Source: Burkholderiales bacterium
GTDB lineage: Bacteria > Pseudomonadota > Gammaproteobacteria > Burkholderiales > Burkholderiaceae_C
Length of the DNA: 64,000 nt
NCBI GenBank assembly: GCA_028872015.1
Contig: JAGWLO010000005.1
Coordinates: 1 to 64,000 of the forward strand
Direction: 5' to 3'
Shown: piece after piece, positions 33,514 through 43,411 of the stretch
Layout of the letters: every line of letters starts with the position of its first letter
Position numbering within the stretch: position 1 is the stretch's first letter
Notes under the pieces: model-generated
The model's input: only the letters and a program-made list of their open reading frames with translations
Told to the model about the DNA's origin: nothing
The model's database searches: none
Made by a program: the position numbers and the translations under genes

Positions 33514-34583
33514 TCGATCTGCAGCTGCGCCTGGCGCGGCGCGACTTCACGCTCGAGCTGGCGCTGGCGCTGCCGGCGCAGGGCGTCAGCGCGCTGTTCG
33601 GCGCCTCGGGCTGCGGCAAGACGAGTGCGCTGCGCGCGATCGCGGGGCTGGACCGCGCACAGGGCCGCGTGGCGCTGGGCGACGAGGTCTGGCAGGACGA
33701 CGCGCGGGGTCGCTTCGTGCCCACGCACCAGCGCGCCATTGGCTACGTGATCCAGGAGTCGGCCCTGTTTCCGCACCTCGACGTGCAGCGCAACCTGGCC
33801 TACGGCCAGCGGCGCGTGCCGGCGCCGCAGCGGCGGGTGGCCCTGGACCGCGCCGTGGCGCTGCTCGGCCTGGATGCGCTGATGGCGCGCCGCCCGGGCA
33901 CGCTGTCGGGCGGCGAGCGCCAGCGGGTGGCGATCGCGCGCGCGCTGGCCACCAGCCCGCGCCTGCTGCTGATGGACGAGCCGCTGGCCGCGCTCGACAC
34001 CGCGCGCAAGGCCGAGTTGCTGCCGTACCTGCAGGATCTGCACGCCGAGCTGGCGATCCCCATCGTCTACGTCAGCCACGCCCTGGCCGAGGTGGCACGG
34101 CTGGCCGACCACCTGGTGCTGATGGACGCCGGCCGCGCCACGGCGCAGGGCCCGCTGACCGAGATGCTGGCCCGGCTCGACCTGCCGCTGGCGCACGACG
34201 ACGAGGCCGGCGTCGTGCTGCCGGCCCGGGTCGGCGCGCTCGACGCCCCCTGGCGGCTGGCGCGGCTGGACATCAACCCGCAGTGCCAGCTGTGGGCACG
34301 CGACAGCGGCCTGCGCCCGGGCCAGCCGGTGCGCGTGCGCGTGCTGGCGCGCGACGTCAGCCTGGCACTGGCGCCGCTGCAGGGCAGCAGCATCGGCAAC
34401 CAGGTGCAGGGCGTGATCGAGGCCATCGCCGACGACAGCCACCCGGCGCAGGCGCTGGTGCGCGTGCGCGTGGGCGACGCGCCGCTGGTGGCGCGGCTCA
34501 CGCGGCGCTCGGCGCAGCGCCTGGGCCTGAGGCCGGGCCTGGGCGTGTGGTCCCAGGTCAAGACCGTGGCCCTGATGGAATAG
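33510..34583 (+). CDS. modC: molybdate ABC transporter ATPase ModC
   Basis: A 357-residue ATPase. Walker A GASGCGKTS, signature LSGGERQRVAIARAL and Walker B LLLMDEPLAALD are followed by a C-terminal TOBE/Mop domain (about residues 285-355) that binds oxyanion. The ATG at 33510 overlaps the modB stop; the long open frame upstream is a shadow of modA and modB. Confidence 0.95.
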   Translation: MIDLQLRLARRDFTLELALALPAQGVSALFGASGCGKTSALRAIAGLDRAQGRVALGDEVWQDDARGRFVPTHQRAIGYVIQESALFPHLDVQRNLAYGQRRVPAPQRRVALDRAVALLGLDALMARRPGTLSGGERQRVAIARALATSPRLLLMDEPLAALDTARKAELLPYLQDLHAELAIPIVYVSHALAEVARLADHLVLMDAGRATAQGPLTEMLARLDLPLAHDDEAGVVLPARVGALDAPWRLARLDINPQCQLWARDSGLRPGQPVRVRVLARDVSLALAPLQGSSIGNQVQGVIEAIADDSHPAQALVRVRVGDAPLVARLTRRSAQRLGLRPGLGVWSQVKTVALME

Positions 34584-34615
34584 CCGCGAGCGGCCGACAC
34601 GGACACCGAGCGCCG

Positions 34616-35410
34616 ATGCATGCAGGCCCCGACGGCGCGCTGCTCAGCGCCGAGCTCAAGCTGGCGGGCCGGCTCGATGCGCGCTTCTTCGCCCTGCTGC
34701 AGGCGCTGGCCGATACCGGCTCGATCAACCGCGCCGCGCGCACCGCGGGCTTCAGCTACAAGGGCGCCTGGCTGCTGCTGGCGGCGGCGTCGAACCTGGC
34801 CAACGAGCCGCTGCTGGCCACCACCACCGCCGGCACCCGGCTCACCCCGGCGGCACGGGCGCTGCTGGCAGCGTGGCAGGCGCTGCAGGCCGAGCACCGG
34901 GACTTCCTGCGCGCGCAGGAAGCGCGGCTGCACCAACTGCCGGCCCTGCAGGGCCTGCTGAGGAGGATGTCGATGAGGACGAGCGCACGCAACCAGTTCG
35001 CCGGCACGGTGCAGGCGATCGAACGCGGCCCGGTGGCGGCCGAAGTCACCCTGGCGCTGAAGTCGGGCGCCGAGATCACCGCCACGCTGACCAGCGCCGC
35101 GGTGCAGCGCCTGAAGCTGAAGCAGGGCCAGGAGGCGCTGGCGCTCGTCAAGGCCTCGGCGGTGGTGCTGGTGAGCGATTTCGCGGGCTGGCAGCTGTCG
35201 GCCCGCAACCAGCTGGCCGGCACCGTCTCGCGCATCGAGCGCGGCGCGGTCTCGTCGCTGGTCGTGCTGACCCTGCCCGGCGGCACGCTGATCACGGCCA
35301 GCCTCACCAACGACGGGCTGGAGGCGCTGGGCCTGAAGGTGGGATCGGCGGCCAGCGCGGTGTTCAAGGCCTCCGCCGTGCTGATCGCGGTGCAGGCCTT
35401 GGGCGCCTGA
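34616..35410 (+). CDS. modE: molybdate-responsive regulator ModE
   Basis: A 264-residue LysR-like winged-helix protein. The N-terminal HTH is LLQALADTGSINRAARTAGFSYKGAWLLL; two tandem Mop domains follow, each beginning SARNQ[FL]AGTV and ending with VLV/VLIAV strands (about residues 122-185 and 195-262), which bind molybdate. It lies 32 bases after modC as the last gene of modABCE, whereas E. coli modE is upstream and divergent. It probably represses modA through the operator at 32005-32028. Confidence 0.95.
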   Translation: MHAGPDGALLSAELKLAGRLDARFFALLQALADTGSINRAARTAGFSYKGAWLLLAAASNLANEPLLATTTAGTRLTPAARALLAAWQALQAEHRDFLRAQEARLHQLPALQGLLRRMSMRTSARNQFAGTVQAIERGPVAAEVTLALKSGAEITATLTSAAVQRLKLKQGQEALALVKASAVVLVSDFAGWQLSARNQLAGTVSRIERGAVSSLVVLTLPGGTLITASLTNDGLEALGLKVGSAASAVFKASAVLIAVQALGA

Positions 35411-35489
35411 CCGCCGCGCACGAGGCAGGCTCGGGAGCGACCCGGGCGCCTAGAATCCGGCGCTGTCCCACAGCCCCTGGATCCACACC

Positions 35490-35867
35490 ATGCTCCGCTG
35501 TGTCCTCCTCGCGGCCGCCCTGGCCTGCGCCCTGCCCGCGGCCGCCCAGGTGCAGCGCAACTTTCCCGCCAGCGCGCTGCGCGGCACGCTGGCCATCACG
35601 CAGCCGCCCGAGGTGCTGCTGAACGGCGCGCCGGCGCGCCTGGCCCCGGGTGCGCGCATCCGCGGCACCGACAACCTGCTGGTGCTGTCGGGCGGCCTGA
35701 TCGGCCAGCGCTTCGTCGTCGACTACACCGTCGACATCGCGGGCCTGGTGATGGATGTCTGGCTGCTGACGCCGCAGGAGGCGGCGCGCCAGCCCTGGCC
35801 CACCACGGCGGCGCAGGCGGCGGCCTGGCGCTTCGACCCGATGGCCCAGACCTGGAGCCGGCCATGA
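35490..35867 (+). CDS. conserved secreted protein of unknown function
   Basis: A 125-residue protein with a clear signal peptide ([15 protein letters not shown], cleavage near residue 20) and a small beta-rich mature domain with [24 protein letters not shown] and a Trp-rich C-terminus. No known family is evident. It overlaps miaB by four bases, so the two are likely co-translated, although a link in function is not obvious. Confidence 0.75.
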   Translation: MLRCVLLAAALACALPAAAQVQRNFPASALRGTLAITQPPEVLLNGAPARLAPGARIRGTDNLLVLSGGLIGQRFVVDYTVDIAGLVMDVWLLTPQEAARQPWPTTAAQAAAWRFDPMAQTWSRP

Positions 35868-37309
35868 GCGGCGCCAAGAAGGTGTACATCCGCACCTTCG
35901 GCTGCCAGATGAACGAGTACGACTCGGACAAGATGGCCGACGTGCTGCGCGCGGCCGAGGGCTACGAGCCCACCGACGACGTCGAGCAGGCCGATCTGGT
36001 GCTCTTCAACACCTGCTCGGTGCGCGAGAAGGCGCAGGAGAAGGTGTTCAGCGACCTCGGCCGCGTCAAGCACCTGAAGGCCAAGGGCGTGCTGATCGGG
36101 GTGGGCGGCTGCGTCGCCAGCCAGGAAGGCGCGGCCATCGTCGAGCGCGCGCCGTACGTCGACCTGGTCTTCGGCCCGCAGACGCTGCACCGGCTGCCGC
36201 AGATGATCGCCGCGCGGCACGCCGAGCAGCGGCCGCAGATCGACATCCGCTTCCCGGAGATCGAGAAGTTCGACCACCTGCCACCGGCGCGGGTGCAGGG
36301 CGCCAGCGCCTACGTCTCGATCATGGAAGGCTGCAGCAAGTACTGCAGCTACTGCGTCGTGCCCTACACCCGCGGCGAGGAAGTGCACCGGCCGCTGGAC
36401 GACGTGCTGGCCGAGGTGGCCGGCCTGGCGGCGCAGGGCGTCAAGGAGGTGACGCTGCTGGGGCAGAACGTCAACGCCTACCGCGGCCACTGGCCGCAGG
36501 CCGAACCCGGCCCGGACTCGGACGACGACGAGGCGATCGCCGATTTCGCGCTGCTGATCGAGGCCGTGTCCGAGATCGCCGGCATCGAGCGCATCCGCTA
36601 CACCACCAGCCACCCGAACGAGTTCACGCAGCGCCTGATCGACGTCTACGCCCGCGTGCCCAAGCTCGTGAGCCACCTGCACCTGCCGGTGCAGCACGGC
36701 AGCGACCGCATCCTGATGGCGATGAAGCGCGGCTACACCGCGATGGAATACAAGAGCACGATCCGCAAGCTGCGCGCCGTGCGGCCGAACCTGAGCCTCA
36801 GCAGCGACTTCATCGTCGGCTTCCCGGGCGAGACCGAGGACGACTTCGGCCGCACGATGAAGCTGATCGACGACGTGGGCTACGACGCCAGTTTCAGCTT
36901 CGTCTTCAGCCCGCGCCCCGGCACCCCGGCCGCCGCGCTGGCCGACGACACGCCGGCGGCGCTGAAGCTGCAGCGCCTGCAGCTGCTGCAGGCGCGCATC
37001 GAGGAGAACGTGCGCCGCATCAGCGCCAGCCGCGTGGGCACCGTGCAACGCATCCTGGTCGAGGGGCCGTCGCGCCATGCCGACAAGGCCGCCCGGGCCG
37101 GCAACCTGAATCTCGGCGCCAGCGAGCTGATGGGCCGCACCGAGTGCAACCGCATCGTCAACTTCGACGGCGGCCCGAACGCGGCACGGCTGGTCGGGCA
37201 GATGATCGACGTCACCATCACCGAGGCCCTGCCCCATTCGCTGCGCGGCGAGCCGGTGGCGGCCGAGCGCGTCAGCGGCCCGGCCCGAAGCCCCGCCACC
37301 ACAGCGTGA
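35864..37309 (+). CDS. miaB: tRNA-2-methylthio-N6-dimethylallyladenosine synthase
   Basis: Radical-SAM methylthiotransferase acting on i6A37 of tRNAs reading UNN codons. The N-terminal MTTase domain has [23 protein letters not shown] and GGCVASQEG, giving three cysteines for the auxiliary cluster; the SAM cluster is in [18 protein letters not shown]; a C-terminal TRAM domain begins about residue 385. The length (481) is normal. Its 3' end overlaps the small membrane protein gene on the other strand. Confidence 0.97.
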   Translation: MSGAKKVYIRTFGCQMNEYDSDKMADVLRAAEGYEPTDDVEQADLVLFNTCSVREKAQEKVFSDLGRVKHLKAKGVLIGVGGCVASQEGAAIVERAPYVDLVFGPQTLHRLPQMIAARHAEQRPQIDIRFPEIEKFDHLPPARVQGASAYVSIMEGCSKYCSYCVVPYTRGEEVHRPLDDVLAEVAGLAAQGVKEVTLLGQNVNAYRGHWPQAEPGPDSDDDEAIADFALLIEAVSEIAGIERIRYTTSHPNEFTQRLIDVYARVPKLVSHLHLPVQHGSDRILMAMKRGYTAMEYKSTIRKLRAVRPNLSLSSDFIVGFPGETEDDFGRTMKLIDDVGYDASFSFVFSPRPGTPAAALADDTPAALKLQRLQLLQARIEENVRRISASRVGTVQRILVEGPSRHADKAARAGNLNLGASELMGRTECNRIVNFDGGPNAARLVGQMIDVTITEALPHSLRGEPVAAERVSGPARSPATTA

Positions 37310-37550
37310 GCGCGCACACGGCCACCATGGCGGCATAGGTGGCCATGCCGCCGTCGTGCCCCAGCAGCAGCAGGCCGGCCAGCGTCACGGCGGCGCAGGC
37401 CAGGCAGGCCGGCACGGCCATGCGCGCCCAGCCCACGCGGCCCAGTTCGCGCCGCCACACCCATTTGGCGAGCCAAGGCGCCAGCGCGCCCAGCCCCAGC
37501 GCCGGCACGAACAGATTGAAGAGTTGCAGCGTGGCGTCCAGGGGTCCCAT
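37272..37550 (-). CDS. small inner-membrane protein of unknown function
   Basis: A 92-residue protein with three hydrophobic helices ([45 protein letters not shown] and [20 protein letters not shown]). The Met at 37550 ([11 protein letters not shown]) gives a compact membrane protein; the frame runs open far upstream as a shadow of hemA. It converges with miaB, overlapping it by 38 bases. The family was not recognised. Confidence 0.65.
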   Translation of the reverse strand: MGPLDATLQLFNLFVPALGLGALAPWLAKWVWRRELGRVGWARMAVPACLACAAVTLAGLLLLGHDGGMATYAAMVAVCALTLWWRGFGPGR

Positions 37551-37691
37551 GGGTGGCGTCTCGTTCGGCGGTGCTTCGGCAGGTTCAGCCGGCGGTGCGG
37601 CGGGCGCTGCGACCGGACGGTGGGTCCGGGTCCGACCCGGGCTTCGACCGCGCCCGGCGCGCGTCCGGCGCCCGAAACCTACAATTCTGCC

Positions 37692-39014
37692 GTGAGCGTC
37701 CTGGCCCTCGGGCTCAACCACACCACCGCGCCGCTGGACCTGCGCGGCCGGCTCGCCTTCTCGCCCGAGCAGATGACGCCTGCACTGCACGACCTGCGCC
37801 AGCGGCTGCAGCGCGCGGTGCCCGAGGCGGCGCTGGTTTCCACCTGCAACCGCACCGAGCTGTACGTGGCCGCGCCCGCCGAGGCCGGCACCGCGCTGAC
37901 GCGCCAGGCCATCGACTGGCTGGCCGAGCAGGGCGGCATCAGCGGCGGCCAGCTGCTCGCCCACAGCTACGTGATGGAAGACCGCGCCGCGGCGCGCCAC
38001 GCCTTCCGCGTCGCCTCCGGGCTCGACTCGATGGTGCTGGGCGAGCCGCAGATCCTGGGCCAGATGAAGCAGGCGGTGCGCCTGGCCGACGAGGCCGGCA
38101 CGCTGGGCACGACGCTGCATCAGATGTTCCAGCGCTCGTTCGCGGTGGCCAAGGAAGTGCGCACTGCCACCGAGATCGGCGCCCACTCCATCAGCATGGC
38201 GGCGGCGGCCGTGCGGCTGGCAGCGCAGCTGTTCGAGGACCTGGGCCAGATCAAGGTCCTGTTCGTGGGCGCGGGCGAGATGATCGAGCTGGTGGCCACC
38301 CATTTCAGCGCGCGCCAGCCGCGCGGCCTGGCGCTGGCCAACCGCACGCTCGAGCGCGGCGAGCGGCTGGCCGCGCGCTTCGGCGGCGAGGCGATGCGGC
38401 TGTCGGACATGCCCGGCCGGCTGCACGAATTCGATGCCGTGATCTCGTGCACCGCGAGCACCTTGCCCATCATCGGCCTGGGGGCGGTCGAGCGGGCGCT
38501 GAAGGCGCGCCGGCGGCGGCCGATGTTCATGGTCGACCTGGCCGTGCCGCGCGACATCGAGCCCGAGGTCGCGCGACTGGCCGACGTCTACCTCTACACC
38601 GTGGACGATCTCTCGGCCCTGGTGCAGACCGCGGGCGAGAAGCGCCAGGCCGCGGTGCAGCAGGCCGAGGCCATCATCGACGCCGGCGTGCAGAGCTTCA
38701 GCCACTGGCTCGACCAGCGCGCAGCGGTGCCGCTGATCCAGGCCCTGAACCGCCAGGCCGACGACTGGGGCGCGGTCGAGCTGGCGCGCGCGCGCAAGGC
38801 GCTGGCGCGCGGCGAGTCGGCCGAGCGCGTGCTCGAGGCCCTGGCACGCGGCCTGACCAACAAGATGCTGCACGGCGCGCTGGCCGAGCTGCACGCGGCC
38901 GAGGGCGACGAGCGGGCGCGGCTGGCCGACACCGTGTCGCGGCTGTTCCTGCGCCAGAGCGCGCGCGGCCCGGGCGCCGGAGCCGATGGCCCCGAAGTCC
39001 CCGCAGGCCGTTAG
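37692..39014 (+). CDS. hemA: glutamyl-tRNA reductase
   Basis: First committed step of C5-pathway haem synthesis: reduces glutamyl-tRNA to glutamate-1-semialdehyde. It starts with GTG ([18 protein letters not shown]), has the catalytic Cys in [10 protein letters not shown], the [15 protein letters not shown] segment, the NADPH-binding [12 protein letters not shown] and a dimerisation helix at the C-terminus. A -10-like TACAAT (37680-37685) ends six bases before the GTG, so the mRNA may be leaderless. hemA-prfA-prmC follows the common proteobacterial order. Confidence 0.96.
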   Translation: MSVLALGLNHTTAPLDLRGRLAFSPEQMTPALHDLRQRLQRAVPEAALVSTCNRTELYVAAPAEAGTALTRQAIDWLAEQGGISGGQLLAHSYVMEDRAAARHAFRVASGLDSMVLGEPQILGQMKQAVRLADEAGTLGTTLHQMFQRSFAVAKEVRTATEIGAHSISMAAAAVRLAAQLFEDLGQIKVLFVGAGEMIELVATHFSARQPRGLALANRTLERGERLAARFGGEAMRLSDMPGRLHEFDAVISCTASTLPIIGLGAVERALKARRRRPMFMVDLAVPRDIEPEVARLADVYLYTVDDLSALVQTAGEKRQAAVQQAEAIIDAGVQSFSHWLDQRAAVPLIQALNRQADDWGAVELARARKALARGESAERVLEALARGLTNKMLHGALAELHAAEGDERARLADTVSRLFLRQSARGPGAGADGPEVPAGR

Positions 39015-39098
39015 GGCCGCCTTCGCCGCTGTCGGGCCCGTCCTGTCTGCCGCACGCGGCATGCGGCACACGGCCCCGACCGGCCCTTCACGACATCC

Positions 39099-40202
39099 AT
39101 GAAGCCTTCCCTGCGCGAACAATTCGACCGCCTGGCCTTGCGTCTGGCCGAGCTCGACGCCTTGCTGGCCGACCCCCAGGTGTCGGCCGACCTGCCGCGC
39201 TGGCGCACGCTGTCGCGCGAGCAGGCTCAGGCCAGCGAGATCGTGGAGCGCTACGCGCGCTTCCGGCAGCGCGAGCGCGACCTGGCCGCTGCGCAGGAAC
39301 TGCAGGCCCAGGACGACGACCCCGGCATGGCCGAGCTGGCGCGAGAGGAGATCGCCGCGGCCCATGCCGACCTGGGGCGGCTCGAAGCCGAACTACAGGC
39401 CGCACTCATCCCGCGCGACCCCGACGACCAGCGCAACGCCTTTCTCGAGATCCGCGCTGGCACCGGCGGCGACGAGTCGGCGCTGTTCGCCGGCGACCTG
39501 GCGCGCATGTACCTGCGCTACTGCGAGCGCCGCGGCTGGCGCACCGAGGTCCTGAGCCAGAGCGAGGCCGAGCTGGGCGGCTACAAGGAGCTGGTGCTGC
39601 GCATCGAAGGCGAGCGCGCAGGCCCGGGCGTGTACGGCCAGCTGCGCTTCGAGAGCGGCGGCCACCGCGTGCAGCGCGTGCCTGCCACCGAGAGCCAGGG
39701 CCGCATCCACACCAGCGCCTGCACCGTGGCCGTGATGCCCGAGCCCGACGAGGCCGAGGAGGTGCAGCTCAACCCGGCCGAGCTGCGCATCGACACCTTC
39801 CGCGCCAGCGGCGCCGGCGGCCAGCACATCAACAAGACCGACAGCGCGGTGCGCATCACGCACCTGCCCACCGGGCTGGTGGCCGAGTGCCAGGACGACC
39901 GCAGCCAGCACCGCAACAAGGCCAAGGCGATGGCGGTGCTGGCGGCGCGCCTGCGCGACAAGGAACAGACCGAGCGCGCGGCGCGCGAGGCGGCCACGCG
40001 CAAGAGTCTCATCGGCAGCGGCGACCGCAGCGACCGCATCCGCACCTACAACTTTCCACAGGGTCGGCTCACCGACCACCGCATCAACCTGACGCTGTAC
40101 AAGCTGGCGCAGATCCTGGACGGCGATCTCGGCGACGTGGTCGCCGCGCTGCAGGCCGCGCGTGCGGCCGAGCAGCTGGCGCAGCTCGAAGCAGGTGCCT
40201 GA
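39099..40202 (+). CDS. prfA: peptide chain release factor 1
   Basis: Ends translation at UAA and UAG. The GGQ motif is in [23 protein letters not shown]; the stop-codon recognition region is around [18 protein letters not shown]. The length (367) is typical. It is followed by prmC, which methylates the Gln of GGQ. Confidence 0.98.
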   Translation: MKPSLREQFDRLALRLAELDALLADPQVSADLPRWRTLSREQAQASEIVERYARFRQRERDLAAAQELQAQDDDPGMAELAREEIAAAHADLGRLEAELQAALIPRDPDDQRNAFLEIRAGTGGDESALFAGDLARMYLRYCERRGWRTEVLSQSEAELGGYKELVLRIEGERAGPGVYGQLRFESGGHRVQRVPATESQGRIHTSACTVAVMPEPDEAEEVQLNPAELRIDTFRASGAGGQHINKTDSAVRITHLPTGLVAECQDDRSQHRNKAKAMAVLAARLRDKEQTERAAREAATRKSLIGSGDRSDRIRTYNFPQGRLTDHRINLTLYKLAQILDGDLGDVVAALQAARAAEQLAQLEAGA

Positions 40203-40247
40203 GCCCGCAACAGCTCCCTGCGCCCGCACCCCCACGCAGCGCCACGC

Positions 40248-41069
40248 ATGAACATCGCCCAGGCCCTGGCCGAGGCGCACCGCGCCGGTGTGGCACGGCT
40301 CGATGCCCAGCTGCTGCTGGCGCACCTGCTCGGCCGCCCGCGCGCCTGGCTGCTGGCGCACGACGACGCACCGCTGGAGGCTGCGCAGGCGGTCTGGCTG
40401 CGCGCCAGGCTGGCGCGGCGCGCCGCTGGCGAGCCGCTGGCCTACCTCACGGGCGAGTGCGAGTTCTGCGGCCTGCGGCTGCAGGTCACGCCCGCCGTGC
40501 TGGTGCCACGCCCCGAGACCGAAGGCCTGGTCGAGTGGGCGCTGGCCTGCCTGGCACGGGCCCCTGCCGCCACCGTGGCCGACCTGGGCACCGGCAGCGG
40601 CGCGGTGGCGCTGGCCATTGCGCGGGCGCGTCCCGATGTCGCCGTGGTGGCTACCGACTTCAGCCCCGAGGCGCTGGCTGTGGCCGGCGCCAATGCGCGA
40701 GCCCACGGGGTGGCGCTCGAACTGGCGGCCGGCTCCTGGTGGGGGCCGCTGTCCGGCCGGCGCTTCGGGCTCGTGGTCTCGAATCCGCCGTACGTGGCCG
40801 CCGGCGATCCGCACCTGCACGCCCTGCGGCATGAGCCCAAGCATGCGCTTACACCAGGCGGTGACGGCATGGATGCCCTGCGCGCCATCGTGGCCGGCGG
40901 CGCAGACCATCTGCGACCCGGCGCCTGGCTGCTGCTGGAGCACGGGCACGACCAGGGTGATGCAGTGCGCGCACTGTTTGCCAACGCCGGCTTCGGCCCG
41001 GCCCAGACGCGGACCGACCTGGCCGGCCTGCCGCGCTGCACCGGCGCCGCCTGGCCCGGCGACCCCTGA
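40248..41069 (+). CDS. prmC: release factor glutamine methyltransferase
   Basis: Methylates the GGQ glutamine of release factors with SAM. It has the N-terminal helical domain, VLVPRPETEGLVEW, the SAM loop VADLGTGSGAVALAIA and the catalytic NPPYVAAGDPHL. It has 273 residues and lies 45 bases after prfA. Confidence 0.96.
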   Translation: MNIAQALAEAHRAGVARLDAQLLLAHLLGRPRAWLLAHDDAPLEAAQAVWLRARLARRAAGEPLAYLTGECEFCGLRLQVTPAVLVPRPETEGLVEWALACLARAPAATVADLGTGSGAVALAIARARPDVAVVATDFSPEALAVAGANARAHGVALELAAGSWWGPLSGRRFGLVVSNPPYVAAGDPHLHALRHEPKHALTPGGDGMDALRAIVAGGADHLRPGAWLLLEHGHDQGDAVRALFANAGFGPAQTRTDLAGLPRCTGAAWPGDP

Positions 41070-41192
41070 CCGGCCGCGGCGCCCCAGCCAGGGCTTGGCG
41101 CCCCCGCCCCCGGACGGCACTCGACAAAACGTGCACACCGGTCCGGCGCAGCGCATCATGGCGCCCGAGCGATGTTCGCCATGGAGGCCCCC

Positions 41193-41783
41193 ATGCCAGT
41201 GCGCCTGCCCGTCCTCGGTGTGTCGTTGTTCGCGTTGCCGCTGCTGGCGGCCGCGGCCGATGGCCTGGTGGCCCCGGCCACCGATGCAGTCTGGCCCGAC
41301 TGGCAGGCACGCATCACGATCCTGACGCCCAGCCCGCTGTCGCTCGGCCTGGCCGCGCTGGCCGCCGCGGCGGCCGGCCCCGGCCTGCAAGGGGGTGCTG
41401 TCTTCGGCGACTACGTCTTCGCGCGGCCCTGGTTCGGCAGCTTCCGTGCCAGCGGCGGCTTGTTGCGGGGGCGGCAGGCCGGCCTGCCGCTGGCCAGCCT
41501 GAGCGCCGGCCGCCTGGGCGTGAACGTGATGGGCACTGCCGCCTGGGCGCCAGGCATCGGCGCCGATGCCGACGTCCCCGGCACCTACAGCTACCTGGGG
41601 CTGGGCTACAACGGCCACGCGCTGCACGGCGGGCTGTCCGTCAGCGCCGACTTCGGCCTGGTCAGCGGCAGCGGCGCCCGCGGCGTGGGCCGTGCGCTCT
41701 TCGGCAGCCAGGGGCTGAACAGTTCACTGCGCGAGCTGCGCCTGTCGCCGCTGCTGCAATTGGGCGTGCGCTACAACTTCTAG
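41193..41783 (+). CDS. putative exported outer-membrane beta-barrel-like protein
   Basis: A 196-residue product from the ATG at 41193, chosen because GGAGG lies five bases upstream; in-frame ATGs at 41172 and 41181 are less likely. The signal peptide is VLGVSLFALPLLAAAA. The mature chain alternates Gly-rich aromatic strands (GDYVFARPWFGSFRASGGLLRG, YSYLGLGYNGHALHGGLSVSADFGLV) and ends in LQLGVRYNF, whose terminal Phe suits BAM-dependent insertion. No known family was recognised. It stands alone between prmC and grxD. Confidence 0.7.
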   Translation: MPVRLPVLGVSLFALPLLAAAADGLVAPATDAVWPDWQARITILTPSPLSLGLAALAAAAAGPGLQGGAVFGDYVFARPWFGSFRASGGLLRGRQAGLPLASLSAGRLGVNVMGTAAWAPGIGADADVPGTYSYLGLGYNGHALHGGLSVSADFGLVSGSGARGVGRALFGSQGLNSSLRELRLSPLLQLGVRYNF

Positions 41784-41885
41784 ATCACCGGGGCCGAGCC
41801 GGCCCCAAGCACCCGCGCGGGCGTGGGGCAGGGGCTTTGCCGCATACTGGCAGACCCTTCGATCCAGCCCCTGAGGAATTGCCCC

Positions 41886-42203
41886 ATGAGCGACGTCCAG
41901 CAACGCATCGACGACCTGGTGAAGAGCCACCGCGTGATGCTGTTCATGAAGGGAACGGCGCAGTTCCCGATGTGCGGCTTCTCGGGTCGCGCGATCCAGG
42001 TGCTGAAGGCCTGCGGCGCCACCGACCTGAAGACCTTCAACGTGCTCGAGGACGAGGCCGTGCGCCAGGGCATCAAGGACTACGCGCAGTGGCCCACCAT
42101 TCCGCAGCTGTACGTCGACGGCGAGTTCGTCGGCGGCTCGGACATCATGATGGAGATGTACGAGTCGGGCGAACTGCAGCAGCTGATCGCCGGCAAGGCC
42201 TGA
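41886..42203 (+). CDS. grxD: monothiol glutaredoxin Grx4 type
   Basis: A 105-residue CGFS-type glutaredoxin (FPMCGFSGRAIQVL) with the TIPQLYVDGEFVGGSDIMMEMY glutathione-binding half. Such proteins carry [2Fe-2S] clusters for iron-sulfur delivery rather than act as general reductants. The start is the ATG of MSDVQQRIDDLV; the upstream extension is not conserved. ubiX follows after one base. Confidence 0.96.
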   Translation: MSDVQQRIDDLVKSHRVMLFMKGTAQFPMCGFSGRAIQVLKACGATDLKTFNVLEDEAVRQGIKDYAQWPTIPQLYVDGEFVGGSDIMMEMYESGELQQLIAGKA

Positions 42204-42204
42204 C

Positions 42205-42780
42205 ATGGCGGCGCAGCGCCTGGTGGTGGGCATCACCGGCGCGACAGGCGCGGTCTACGGTGTCAAGCTGCTGCAGCGCGCGCGGGCGCTGGGCTTGCAG
42301 ACGCACCTGGTGGTGACGCCGGCGGGCGTGTTGAACGCGCACCACGAGCTGGGCCTGGACCGGCACGCGCTGGAAGCGCTGGCCGACCGGGCCTACGCGC
42401 CCGGCGACGTCGGTGCCTGCCTGGCCAGCGGCAGCTGGGGCAGCTTCGATGCCACGGCGATGGTCATCGCCCCTTGCTCGATGAAAACGCTGGCCGCGGT
42501 CGCGCTCGGGCTGTCGGACAACCTGCTCACGCGCGCCGCCGACGTGACGCTGAAGGAGCGCCGGCGCCTGGTGCTGATGGTGCGCGAGACCCCGTTCAAC
42601 CTGGCCCACCTGCGCCACATGACCGCCGCCACCGAGATGGGGGCGATCGTGTTTCCGCCGCTGCCGGCCTTCTACCTGCGTCCCGGCAGCATCGACGAGA
42701 TGGTGGCCGAGAGCGTGGAACGCGTGCTCGCCCTGGTCGGGGCAGCCGGCGCTGCGCCGCGGCCCTGGGGCGGCCTGTAG
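42205..42780 (+). CDS. ubiX: flavin prenyltransferase UbiX
   Basis: Makes prenylated FMN, the cofactor of the UbiD decarboxylase in ubiquinone synthesis. The FMN site starts VVGITGATGAVYGVKLL; APCSMKTLAAVALGLSDNLLTRAADVTLKERRRLVLMVRETPFN is the family core. It has 191 residues. It lies one base after grxD, so co-expression is likely. Confidence 0.96.
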   Translation: MAAQRLVVGITGATGAVYGVKLLQRARALGLQTHLVVTPAGVLNAHHELGLDRHALEALADRAYAPGDVGACLASGSWGSFDATAMVIAPCSMKTLAAVALGLSDNLLTRAADVTLKERRRLVLMVRETPFNLAHLRHMTAATEMGAIVFPPLPAFYLRPGSIDEMVAESVERVLALVGAAGAAPRPWGGL

Positions 42781-42802
42781 CGGCGCCGCCGACGCCGGGG
42801 CG

Positions 42803-43411
42803 TCAGTCGGGTCGGATGTCCCACAGCCGCCGCGCACCCAGCACCCGGCGCGGGTACTCGGGGCGGCCGCGGCTGCCGTTGTAGCGGCCCAGCGCCATGA
42901 ACAGGTCGCCCTGCTCGAGGTCGAGGTAGTGGCGCAGGATGACGCAGCCGAAGCGCAGATTGGTCTGCAGGTGGAACAGTCCCTGCACGTCGCCGTCGCC
43001 AATCTGGCGCGCCCAGAACGGCATCACCTGCATGTAGCCGCGTGCGCCGGCGGCGCTGATGGCGTACTTGCGAAATCCGCTCTCGACCTGGATCAGACCG
43101 AGCACCAGTGCCGTCTCGAGGCCGGCGCGGCGGCTTTCGTACCAGGCCGTCTGCAGCAGGTCGAGCCGGGTGTGCGGGTCGGCCTTGTGCGGTTTCAAGC
43201 GCTGGCTCGCATCGCCCAGCCAGCGCAGGTAGGCCAGCCGGTCGTCCAGCCGCGTGAAGTGCGGGCGCGGCGGCCCGTCGTCGGCCACCGCTGCAGCCAA
43301 CGCCGTGCGCACTGCGTCGGCCAGCGGCTCCTCGACCTGCGCCCCGGCGCGGGCCGGCCGCAGCCAGCCCAGCAACGGGGCGGCCAACCAGGCCCGCCGT
43401 GCCGGCTTCAT
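42803..43411 (-). CDS. lytic transglycosylase, SLT domain
   Basis: A 202-residue exported murein hydrolase. The N-terminal signal ([20 protein letters not shown]) precedes an SLT fold with the catalytic Glu in [29 protein letters not shown] and the [15 protein letters not shown] segment. The ATG at 43411 overlaps the proS stop (ATGA), which fixes the start; the long open frame upstream is a shadow of proS. It cleaves glycan strands to 1,6-anhydro ends. Confidence 0.9.
   Translation of the reverse strand: MKPARRAWLAAPLLGWLRPARAGAQVEEPLADAVRTALAAAVADDGPPRPHFTRLDDRLAYLRWLGDASQRLKPHKADPHTRLDLLQTAWYESRRAGLETALVLGLIQVESGFRKYAISAAGARGYMQVMPFWARQIGDGDVQGLFHLQTNLRFGCVILRHYLDLEQGDLFMALGRYNGSRGRPEYPRRVLGARRLWDIRPD

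Noticed and set aside
39053..39073. TGCCGCA-N7-TGCGGCA inverted repeat between hemA and prfA
   Set aside because: GC-rich short palindromes are expected by chance in this genome and nothing around it suggests an operator or terminator.
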